Source: Nocardioides alpinus (GTDB taxonomy: Bacteria; Actinomycetota; Actinomycetes; Propionibacteriales; Nocardioidaceae). Taken from it: 64,000 bases of DNA. Location: assembly GCF_900112035.1 (NCBI RefSeq), contig NZ_FOKC01000003.1:124001-188000 (forward strand), read 5' to 3'. The first letter of the stretch is position 1, and each line of letters begins with the position of its first letter. The notes under the pieces were generated by a model, which saw only the letters and a program-made list of their open reading frames with translations, was not told the origin of the DNA and made no database searches. This document shows, piece after piece, positions 46,601-53,061 of this stretch. The translations under genes were made by a program, and so were the position numbers.

Positions 46601-49600
46601 GGGCAAGAACGGCAAGTACTACGCCTCGCTCGTGGTGCACGACGGCCACCTGTGGGCCACCACCATCGGGCAGGGCATGTTCCGCTACCCGATCAACGCT
46701 GACGGCACGCTCGGCGACGAGCAGCCCATCAATGCCTTCCTGGGCCGGGCTGCGGTCGGCTTCGTGTTCGACCGCGCGAACCCCGACGTGGCGTGGGTGA
46801 CCCACGCGACGGCCAACATCGGCAACGAGTCCCAGGCCTTCGGTTCCAAGCTGAGCCGGGTCGACTTCTCGGCGAGCGTGACGAGCCCGGCCATCTCCGA
46901 CGTCTTCGTCAACCTGCCCCGCTCGCAGAAGGACCACCTGTCCAACTCGATCTCCTACGGTCCCGGCGGCAGGCTCTACTTCCTGCAGGGCTCCAACCAG
47001 GCGGCTGGAGACCCCGACGGTGCCTGGGGCGACCGTGGGGAGACGCTGCTGACCGCGGCCATGTTGACCTTCGACCCCGCCGCCACGTGGCAGCGCGTCC
47101 AGGCATCCGGACCCGTGGACGTGCAGACCGTCGACAAGGGCGGCTCGTACGACCCCTATGCCGCGGCCGCCCCCCTGAAGATCTACGCCACCGGCATCCG
47201 CAACGCCTACGACCTCGTCTTCGCGTCCAACGGCAGCCTCTACGTGCCGACCAACGGCACCGCCAGCGGCGGCAACAGCCCGGGCGTCACTGCCAGCGGC
47301 GGCACACTGACCCGCACGGGCCAGGTGCCCGGCCGCAACGTCACCTCCGAGTGCGCGACGCGCCGGATCGACGGTGCGCCCTACACGGCGCCGACGGTGC
47401 CGGCGGTGACCAACCACAACACCCAGCGCGACTTCCTGTTCGACGTCGAGGCGGGCGGCTACTACGGGCACCCGAACCCCTCCCGGTGCGAGTGGGTCCT
47501 CAACAACGGCGGCAACCCCGAGGGCGCCGGCTCGGGCGGGTCGAAGTACACCGCCTCCGTGGCACCGGACCGCAACTACCGCGGCTGGGCCTACGACTTC
47601 GAGTTCAACAAGTCGCCCAACGGCGTCATCGAGTATCGCTCCAACACGTTCGGCGGCGAGCTCAAGGGTCGCCTGATGGTGGTCCGGTTCTCCAACTTCG
47701 ACGACGTCTTCACCCTCGAGGCCGCGGCCAACGGGCAGATCGAGGGCGGCCAGGCCGGTTCGACGATCGGTGGCTTCTCGGGCTTCGACGACCCGCTGGA
47801 CATCGTCGAGGACCTCGACACGGGCAACCTCTACGTCAACTCCTACGACCAGAGCAGCGGTCAGCCGCGGCTCTACCTGCTGCGGGTACCCGACGGGCAG
47901 GGTGGCGCGGACGTGTCCGTCAGCTCCCGTCGCCTGGTGGGCAACCAGGTGACGAGCGCGGGCTCGCGGATCCTCGGCACCGTGACGGTGACCAACAACG
48001 GCAACGAGGCCACCACTGTGACCGGCGCGACCGTCACCGGCGCCGGCGCGGCGGCGTACACGCGAACCACCAGCTCGCCGCTACCCGTCACGCTCGCCCC
48101 CGGCGCCTCGTTCACCGTCCAGGTCGGCTTCGACCCGAGCAGCGAGGGCGTGGCTCCCGCCTCGCTCGGGCTGAGCCTGAGCACTGGGAGCGCACCGAAC
48201 GTCTCACTGCGTGGGCTCGGCACCGACGGGCTCGGCGGCTCCGCGGAGCCCTCGCTCCAGTACGTCCTCGACGCCTGGGAGCTGGGGATCGACACGGGTG
48301 ACGACAATGACGCCACCAACGAGATCCACTCCAGCTCGAGCGAGCGCGTCTCGCCGACCCTCGGCGACAGCATCGACGTGGAGACCTTCACCCGCTTCGC
48401 CGACGGCCCGGTCACGGTCGAGCCGATCTCGGTGTTCGGGCCCACGGACAGCACGCCGGTGACGGAGGTGTCGTGGTACGACGACGCCGCACCCGCGACC
48501 CGCAACGCGCTGTTCTCGGTGTCGAACTCGCCCACCTCCAACGGGCAGACGCTGACCCCGGCGACCACCGGTGCGCTGCAGTTCGACCCCGGCCCGTCGA
48601 CGTTCGGGTTCGTCTCGCGGTGGCCGTTCTTCGCCAACCGACTGGTCCACAGCCAAGACTCGCTCAACACGTTCGCCGGTGCGATCGGCAACCACGTCCG
48701 TGTCTACCCGCTGGTGGAGAACGGGCAGCCCGTGTCGCACGCGTACGTCGTCGCGACCGAGGAGCACACGTCGGGATTCGACTACAACGACATCGTCTTC
48801 ATCGTCCGCAACGTCGATCCTGCCGGCGGCACCCAGCCGCCGGGACAGACGATCCGGGTCAACTTCCAGAACGAGGCCGCGCCGGTGCCTGCCGGACACC
48901 TGCGTGACTTCGGCCAGGCCTACGGTGCTCGTACGCTCGCCGACCAGGGCGGGCTGACCTACGGCTGGCGCAACGCCACCACGCTGGCCCCCGAGGCCCG
49001 CACCACGTCCGGCCGCGAGCGCAACCTCAACAGCGACCAACGCCTCGACACCTTCATGCACATGCAGTATCAGCAGCAGACCGCGCCCAACTGCACCGCC
49101 AACAACTGCAACACCGGCACGTGGGAGCTCGCGCTCGGCGACGGCACCTACCAGGTGACGGCGGCCGTGGGCGACGCGGCGACCAACTCCGACGCAGAGG
49201 CCCACCAGGTCCGTGTCGAGGGCGTGCCGCTGCTCGCGGCCCCCCACGTCCCGAGCGGGGCGGCGGGCAGCGCCGGCCACCACGCGACCGGGACGCAGGT
49301 CGTCACGGTGTCCGACGGCGAGCTCACCCTCGACGCCGTGGGCGGCACCAACACCAAGATCGACTACATCGAGGTCACGCCGGTCACCGGTGGCGGCGGC
49401 GAGACGGTGGCCCAGGTGAGCTTCCAGCCCGTCGCGTCCCCCACCCCGGCGGGTTGGTCGGCCGACAGCGGCCAGCTGTTCACCGAGGCACGGGGCTACG
49501 GCTGGGTGCGGACCGAGGGCGGGGCGACCAAGACCGCCGACACCCGAGCCCGCACGCAGGACCCCGACCCACTGACCAGCACGCTGATGATCGTCGACGA

Positions 49601-51935
49601 CACCGAGGTCGCCAGCGTGGTGGACGGCGAGTGGGAGCTCGCCGTCGCCGACGGCACCTACACCGTGTCGGTGTCCGTGGGCGACGCGGGCTTCGCCGAC
49701 TCCTCGCACGGCCTCGCAGCCGAGGGCGTGCCCCTCGTCTCGGGGTTCGTCCCGACCGGTCCTGGCGACTACCGCGTCGCCACGGCATCGGTCGACGTGA
49801 CCGACGGTCGGCTCACCCTCGCCTCGACGGGCAGCAACACCAAGGTGCAGTGGATCAGCGTCGCCTCGGGCTCCGAGGTCGACGTCATCCCGCCGACCGT
49901 GGACCTGTCCGTCAGCGGCGTCGCCGGCCCGGGCGGCTACGTCGGTGCGGCGACGGTCGTCGCCGAGGTCGTCGACCGCGGCGGCTCCGGCACCGAGTTC
50001 GTCGACTGGACCGTCGACGGCGCGGAGGTGCCCCGTCCGACCGGCGACCGGCTCGAGGTCACCGGCATCGGCGCGCACACGGTGACCGTGACGGCCACCG
50101 ACGCCGCCGGCAACGACACGACCGCGACGCGCACGTTCACCATCGTGGACGGCAGCGTGGCCGCGATCGCGATCACCAACCAGGACGCCCAGCGCGTCGG
50201 GGGCACGGTGGTGCCGGGCATGGCCGAGGACTTCCTCGTCATGCACCACCTCAACAACCGGACCACCAGCACGTCCACCCACGCGGCCGCCGTCACCCAC
50301 GACACGGCCACCCTGCGGCTCAGCAACACCGATCCGGACGACCCGCTGGTGGTGACCGGCCTCGGTCTGTCGGCCCCGGTGGACCCGACCCCGGGCGTGC
50401 GCACCAGCACGACCAACTTCACCGTCCCGGGCACCACGCTTCCGCTGACCATCGCACCGGGCGCGAGCTACGACCTGCGCGTGCAGTTCGGTGGCGCGGG
50501 CAGCCGCGGCTCCTACGGTGCGACGATGACCATCACGTCCAACGCCGCCAACCGTCCCGAGCTGCCGGTGCAGCTGCGCGGCTACTGGCAGCCGCAGCCG
50601 GAGGGTGGGGTCGAGCCGACCATGACCGAGGTCGCCCGGGTGTTCGGGTGGTCGACGGCGATCGGTGAGCCGCTGGAGGACGCCTACGACGGCCCGCTCC
50701 AAGGTGACGAGGTGCGGTCCCTCCTCTGGAAGCGACTGGACGCGTCACGCCCGGTCACCGCGCGCCAGCTGACCGCCCTGCACGGGTGCTGCGGCGAGAC
50801 GGGCGACAGCATCGCGAGCCCGATCTCGGGCTCCCACGACGGCGCGTGGGGCCAGTCGTTCTACCCCCGCGTCGCGCAGACCGGCACCGCGCCGGCCTCA
50901 GCTCCCTTCCAGCAGGGGCAGGCCAACCCGACGGGCAGCTTCGCGCTGACGATCGCGGGCTACACCAGCAACAAGGCCCCGACGTCGACCGATCCGGCCA
51001 ACCTGGGCATCCGCGTGTGGCCGGTGAAGATCGGCGGGCGGACCGTCCCGGGCGCCTACCTCGTCGGCCAGGACTTCGTGCAGAACGGGTGCGGTGGTGG
51101 CAGCGCCAACTGCGACTACCAGGACAACGTGTTCCTGATGACCAACATCGCCCCGGTCGCGCCGGCGGACACCACCGCCCCGCCCTCGGCGCCGACCGGC
51201 GTCTCGGCATCGGTCACGGGCAACGACGTGCAGGTCTCCTGGAACGCCGTCGCGCTGGCGGACCTCGGTGGCTACGTGGTCGAGCGGCAGGCCGCCGGCG
51301 CGACCACCTGGACGCGGGTCAACGCGACGCCCGTCGCCGGGTTGTCGCTGATCGACTCGACGGCGCCGGGCGGCACCCAGGTCGCCTACCGCGTGATCGC
51401 GGTGGACACCTCGCAGAACGCCTCAGCACCCTCGGCGACGGCGGGTGTCACCACGCCGCCGCGACCGCAGGCGGCAATCCGGATCAACGCCGGCGGGCCA
51501 GCAGTGACCACCGGTGGCGTCGCCTGGGGAGCGCAGCAGTACGGCACCGGTGGCAAGACCTTCACCAGTGCGGTCGCCATCGCCGGGACCACCGACGACG
51601 TGCTCTACCAGTCGGAGTACTCCACTGCGACCGGGGCGATCGACTACGACATCCCTGTGCAGAACGGCGCCTACACCGTCCGTCTGCACTTCGCCGAGAT
51701 CTACTTCGGCGCTCCGGGCGGCGGCCCGGGCGGGACCGGTCGGCGTACGTTCGACGTGGCGGTCGAGGGGCAGCTGCGGCTCGACAACTACGACATCGTC
51801 GCCGACGTCGGCTCTGCGACAGCAGTGGTGAAGTCCTACACGGTGCAGGTCAGCGACGGGAAGGTCGATGTCGACCTCGACTCCGTGGTCAACCAGGCCA
51901 AGATCTCCGCGATCGAGGTCGTGCCGGCGGCGTGA
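40671..51935 (+). CDS. giant secreted multi-domain cadherin/Ig-malectin-propeller protein
   Basis: About 3,754 residues. A Sec signal peptide (helix around LRPVLTVLLLAALVLAGLG, cleavage near VAAAAPSN) precedes ten cadherin/Ig-like repeats (about 40-975, many ending TVTDVDEAP or similar); two copies of a ~285-residue lectin-like module starting with paired Cys (about 978 and 1360) with an Ig repeat between; a malectin-like module (about 1650-1835); an Ig-like module; a beta-propeller like soluble sugar/sorbosone dehydrogenases (about 1968-2410); a domain with SGFDYNDIVFIVRN like DUF4114 (about 2526-2725); two malectin-like modules; further Ig-like and DYQDNVFLM modules; Fn3 (about 3500) and a terminal malectin-like module. 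No LPXTG, membrane anchor or SLH domain is visible. Probably a carbohydrate-binding adhesin or matrix protein. ATG 40671 is chosen for the signal peptide. Confidence 0.85.
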   Translation: MSVVSRHVTSRALRPVLTVLLLAALVLAGLGPVAAAAPSNKAPRIKNIANVTTAVGHSMVVRPRAKDPDGPRTRLRYQIRNKPSWVRFSKRTGVLKGRAPQSAAGRRYTLVLIVSDGRATDRETFKVRVRNNRAPAVAPIADVVADAGTVVRVLPVGTDSDDGPRDLAWVTTFAPANDRTPAVPPSWLTTSTTTGSTTGTAPAPAVGMAWQVTSQASDGLAVASVSYRLTVRNQPPTLDPPGARTAVIGTPFSLQLIGADADSAPEPVSYLVEPGTLPAWLTLDRRTGIVSGTPPAGSAGTYAPAFRADDGRDTSPLRTLALGVVREPAPGNRAPAVDDITLEVAEGPAGTIVGAVRGSDPDGDRLTWSLVSGGGFSIDPSTGIITATSALDHEAKAAHTLEVRVSDGALGDDAEVTVRVTDVDEEPVITALPDVTVTEDEAITPITITAEDPEDEEVTVTVTGLPTGLSYDAATRRITGTPRVGGASQVTVSATDGTSTPVAEVFTITTTAVDDAPVMTDQVFTVLEGAGDGTVVGRLVATDEETTLEDLQFSAASLDFAVSDGGVVTVERPEATAVVGERDFTATVTAGDLSTTATITVRVRDVEHPPVIDDQDFEVAEDAAVGSVVDSVVATDADGDTIAFSITGGNGSGRFAIDRASGALTLAGAVDFEGVTTYTLTVRATTGTFDDEATVTVTVTDVDEAPVITPLDDVTTVEDQAMGAIAVEAIDPEGKAVTLSATGLPAGLSISGRTIVGTPSASGTFAVRVSASDGNLSSAETLTITVTAVNDAPVLVPVDDATAIEGQAMGAISVVSTDEEDGKPSVSVSGLPAGVTYLAATGTISGTPTVGGTFSVTVTAEDSAGRRASDTFVLTVTDVNDAPVAGDPSPATVQATQGRAVDATVLVPATDEEGDPLTRTVSGLPSGMTGTGTATGIALGGTPTVSGTSTVTVTVTDGNGGSDTATFQVVVAPAPSNPCPQRSTLPCGDIAVDLPFALGFAGTEGGLDDTGFTMVDRPSLRSSIDQAPAPTTPTYTDVPGFEPGLVAAGGGQLTLTATKGIMYRAPGQSPAATSPNAQLNALGVGVRGSTTGYDLSTTVLAPTFPGTTNGSQQGGLWFGLDEDNYVKAVVSRVSATQNKVQLLREVGGVATPGTAYELNSAGFTSGQDVQLELEVVDTPGAGGQAVLHYTVGAGQRTLLADPANTVDTDAVPVPDAFLTGTTVGNEAPQSFAGLLATKRNAPVSDVTTVTFSDFMVEAHEVPNTAPVVAAVADVAAVEGAALAPVTVTTTDAEGDDVTIGSDLAVGGLTLTDNGDGTATLAGTPGAGTAAQSPYTVVVTASDGRASGTRTFSITVAEAGAPCLPVSTEPCSTVRVETPYVLGFGGPQGGLDGTGFTMVDDPSARGNVDQAPAPTTPSTAGVPGLEPGLLALSPAGNLEIAATKGIAYRRPADSAGTNSQLNMLGVGLAGGTDGYELETTVVDPAFPSSITGTQSQQGGLWFGLDEDNYVKLAVVRVTATTNKVQLVKEVGGIAQPATTYELNSAAFPSGQRVRLVLQVDASGAQPVVRGSYAVGDGQLGVLTDPANTAGSTELPVPAAFLAGADLPSGAGGPVAFGGLYATKRTAAASDNVVVSFADFSAELIGGVVEPYTPLDVKVDFTSEAGSPAAGYLKDYGQPYGQRSGASQGGGEHVFGWVKENSEEELSLVGNGRVRGRAGVDARLDSIVHMQFADVPNAACPPNVCEDGDWQLAVDNGTYDVTVAVGDQPGATSYDSLHAVNVENSALIEGFTGSASAEFDTATTRVGVVDGELTINATGGTNTKIAYVEIRSASTTVADPLPFVVQTRPANRSLGSSLGEGVAADVHLVGTNADPGPVDPATVTDATVRLFEVVPGSAPDVEVAGNRNTTGGGDSINFQQSGNLKATTTYRFVVDGVKDTTGRTFVPFRSLFTTGTGEVQPPNGTFDPVNGVDFQKVDLGKNGKYYASLVVHDGHLWATTIGQGMFRYPINADGTLGDEQPINAFLGRAAVGFVFDRANPDVAWVTHATANIGNESQAFGSKLSRVDFSASVTSPAISDVFVNLPRSQKDHLSNSISYGPGGRLYFLQGSNQAAGDPDGAWGDRGETLLTAAMLTFDPAATWQRVQASGPVDVQTVDKGGSYDPYAAAAPLKIYATGIRNAYDLVFASNGSLYVPTNGTASGGNSPGVTASGGTLTRTGQVPGRNVTSECATRRIDGAPYTAPTVPAVTNHNTQRDFLFDVEAGGYYGHPNPSRCEWVLNNGGNPEGAGSGGSKYTASVAPDRNYRGWAYDFEFNKSPNGVIEYRSNTFGGELKGRLMVVRFSNFDDVFTLEAAANGQIEGGQAGSTIGGFSGFDDPLDIVEDLDTGNLYVNSYDQSSGQPRLYLLRVPDGQGGADVSVSSRRLVGNQVTSAGSRILGTVTVTNNGNEATTVTGATVTGAGAAAYTRTTSSPLPVTLAPGASFTVQVGFDPSSEGVAPASLGLSLSTGSAPNVSLRGLGTDGLGGSAEPSLQYVLDAWELGIDTGDDNDATNEIHSSSSERVSPTLGDSIDVETFTRFADGPVTVEPISVFGPTDSTPVTEVSWYDDAAPATRNALFSVSNSPTSNGQTLTPATTGALQFDPGPSTFGFVSRWPFFANRLVHSQDSLNTFAGAIGNHVRVYPLVENGQPVSHAYVVATEEHTSGFDYNDIVFIVRNVDPAGGTQPPGQTIRVNFQNEAAPVPAGHLRDFGQAYGARTLADQGGLTYGWRNATTLAPEARTTSGRERNLNSDQRLDTFMHMQYQQQTAPNCTANNCNTGTWELALGDGTYQVTAAVGDAATNSDAEAHQVRVEGVPLLAAPHVPSGAAGSAGHHATGTQVVTVSDGELTLDAVGGTNTKIDYIEVTPVTGGGGETVAQVSFQPVASPTPAGWSADSGQLFTEARGYGWVRTEGGATKTADTRARTQDPDPLTSTLMIVDDTEVASVVDGEWELAVADGTYTVSVSVGDAGFADSSHGLAAEGVPLVSGFVPTGPGDYRVATASVDVTDGRLTLASTGSNTKVQWISVASGSEVDVIPPTVDLSVSGVAGPGGYVGAATVVAEVVDRGGSGTEFVDWTVDGAEVPRPTGDRLEVTGIGAHTVTVTATDAAGNDTTATRTFTIVDGSVAAIAITNQDAQRVGGTVVPGMAEDFLVMHHLNNRTTSTSTHAAAVTHDTATLRLSNTDPDDPLVVTGLGLSAPVDPTPGVRTSTTNFTVPGTTLPLTIAPGASYDLRVQFGGAGSRGSYGATMTITSNAANRPELPVQLRGYWQPQPEGGVEPTMTEVARVFGWSTAIGEPLEDAYDGPLQGDEVRSLLWKRLDASRPVTARQLTALHGCCGETGDSIASPISGSHDGAWGQSFYPRVAQTGTAPASAPFQQGQANPTGSFALTIAGYTSNKAPTSTDPANLGIRVWPVKIGGRTVPGAYLVGQDFVQNGCGGGSANCDYQDNVFLMTNIAPVAPADTTAPPSAPTGVSASVTGNDVQVSWNAVALADLGGYVVERQAAGATTWTRVNATPVAGLSLIDSTAPGGTQVAYRVIAVDTSQNASAPSATAGVTTPPRPQAAIRINAGGPAVTTGGVAWGAQQYGTGGKTFTSAVAIAGTTDDVLYQSEYSTATGAIDYDIPVQNGAYTVRLHFAEIYFGAPGGGPGGTGRRTFDVAVEGQLRLDNYDIVADVGSATAVVKSYTVQVSDGKVDVDLDSVVNQAKISAIEVVPAA

Positions 51936-51940
51936 CGGGC

Positions 51941-51978
51941 CGCGCCGTGGCCTCCGCTCAGGCGGTGGCCGCGGCGCG
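51941..51978. terminator. hairpin between giant gene and convergent STAS gene
   Basis: CGCGCCGTGGCC (51941-51952) pairs with GGCCGCGGCGCG (51967-51978) with one mismatch and a 14-base loop. The right arm lies in the last codons of the STAS gene. No T tract. Confidence 0.45.
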
Positions 51979-52266
51979 CTCGACCTCGATGGCATGGGCG
52001 AGGCGGGTCAGGTGCACCATCCGGCGTACGGCGGGGCCCGGGTTGCGGATCGTCAGGTGGTGGCCGGTGAGCCAGGCGTGCCGGGTGGCCACGGCCAGCA
52101 GGCGCAGCGCGGTGACGTCGATCGTGGACACGTCGGTCATGTCGATCACCACGTCGGAGTCGCTGGACTCGAGCCGCTCGTAGATCGCGTTGCGCACCTC
52201 CCACGTGCTGCGCACGTCGAACGCGCCGTGCAGCACCAGCGCCTGTCCGTCGAGGACGATGTCCAT
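51958..52266 (-). CDS. STAS-domain anti-anti-sigma factor-like protein
   Basis: The 102-residue protein is a single STAS domain: MDIVLDGQALVLHGAFDVRS, then VVIDMTDVSTIDVTALRLLA around residue 60. In SpoIIAA-type factors a Ser is phosphorylated by the partner kinase; the aligned position here is Thr (IDVTALR), so phospho-regulation is possible but unproven. No partner anti-sigma kinase or sigma factor is adjacent. ATG 52266 is chosen over the longer frame because GGGGAGGAG lies just upstream. Divergent from the adenosyltransferase gene, convergent with the giant gene. Confidence 0.83.
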   Translation of the reverse strand: MDIVLDGQALVLHGAFDVRSTWEVRNAIYERLESSDSDVVIDMTDVSTIDVTALRLLAVATRHAWLTGHHLTIRNPGPAVRRMVHLTRLAHAIEVERAAATA

Positions 52267-52303
52267 CGGGTGCTCCTCCCCGACGTCCCCCGACGCCGCT
52301 AGC

Positions 52304-52317
52304 GTGACCTGTGTCAC
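52304..52317. promoter_or_regulatory. GTGAC-CTGT-GTCAC palindrome
   Basis: Perfect 5-bp arms with four bases between, in the 131-base divergent region between the STAS and adenosyltransferase genes. The arms resemble the GTGA/TCAC arms near the acyl-CoA genes but with shorter spacing, so it may be a different operator. Confidence 0.4.
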
Positions 52318-52384
52318 TCCTATGACGATGTTGTACCCCCTTCGGTTGCGTCCATGCCTGATCTTTTCCGGCGAGTCCCGACGT

Positions 52385-52390
52385 TAGGCT
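52385..52390 (+). promoter_or_regulatory. -10 box of the cobalamin adenosyltransferase gene (leaderless)
   Basis: TAGGCT, seven bases, ATG 52398. Confidence 0.55.
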
Positions 52391-52397
52391 CCGCAGC

Positions 52398-53003
52398 ATG
52401 GTCAACCTGACACGCATCTACACCCGCACCGGCGACGCCGGACAGACCCGGCTCGGCGACATGAGCGAGACCTCGAAGACCGACCTGCGGCTCGAGGCCT
52501 ACGCCAACGTCGACGAGGGCAACGCCCAGATCGGGGTGGCCCTCGCCCACGGCGGGTTCGAGGACGACGTCGTCGCGCTGCTCACGCACGTGCAGAACGA
52601 CCTCTTCGACGTCGGCGCGGACTTCTCCACCCCGGTCGTCGCCGAGCCGGCCTACCCACCGCTGCGGGTCGAGCAGGACTACGTCGACCGGCTCGAGGCC
52701 TGGTGCGACCACTACAACGCGGAGCTGCCCGCGCTGCGGTCCTTCATCCTCAACGGCGGCACCCTCGGCGCGGCCCACCTGCACGTGGCACGCACCGTCG
52801 TACGCCGTGCCGAGCGGGCCGGGTGGGCGGCGTGGGAGGAGCACGAGGACACCATGAACGTGCTCGCCATCACCTACCTCAACCGCCTCTCGGACCTGCT
52901 GTTCATCCTCGCCCGCCACGCGAACCGCGAGAACGGCGACATCCTCTGGGTGCCCGGGGGCGAGCGCGGCCAGACGGATGGGGAGACGGCCGCCGACGCC
53001 TGA
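52398..53003 (+). CDS. PduO-type ATP:cob(I)alamin adenosyltransferase
   Basis: The 201-residue enzyme transfers adenosyl from ATP to cob(I)alamin, making the coenzyme used by Ecm and methylmalonyl-CoA mutase. PduO-type motifs: IYTRTGDAGQTRLGD (ATP binding) at residues ~7-21, FILNGGTLGAAHLHVARTVV then RRAER (catalytic Arg region ~ residues 134-140) and NVLAITYLNRLSDLLFILAR. Length and helix-bundle pattern fit the family. ATG 52398 follows TAGGCT by seven bases. It is 12 kb from ecm rather than linked to it, but supplies the same enzyme system. Confidence 0.94.
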   Translation: MVNLTRIYTRTGDAGQTRLGDMSETSKTDLRLEAYANVDEGNAQIGVALAHGGFEDDVVALLTHVQNDLFDVGADFSTPVVAEPAYPPLRVEQDYVDRLEAWCDHYNAELPALRSFILNGGTLGAAHLHVARTVVRRAERAGWAAWEEHEDTMNVLAITYLNRLSDLLFILARHANRENGDILWVPGGERGQTDGETAADA

Positions 53004-53061
53004 GGACGGCTGTGGATGACGACCGCACGATGTCGGCCGTCGGTGCGACGATGACGGCGCC

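Noticed and set aside
42147..47471. 1,774-residue open frame on the minus strand opposite the giant secreted-protein gene
   Set aside because: The plus-strand product has clear signal peptide and domains throughout; the minus-strand translation is a low-complexity mix of Val, Gly, Arg, Asp and His with no domain. Long antisense frames are expected at this GC content.
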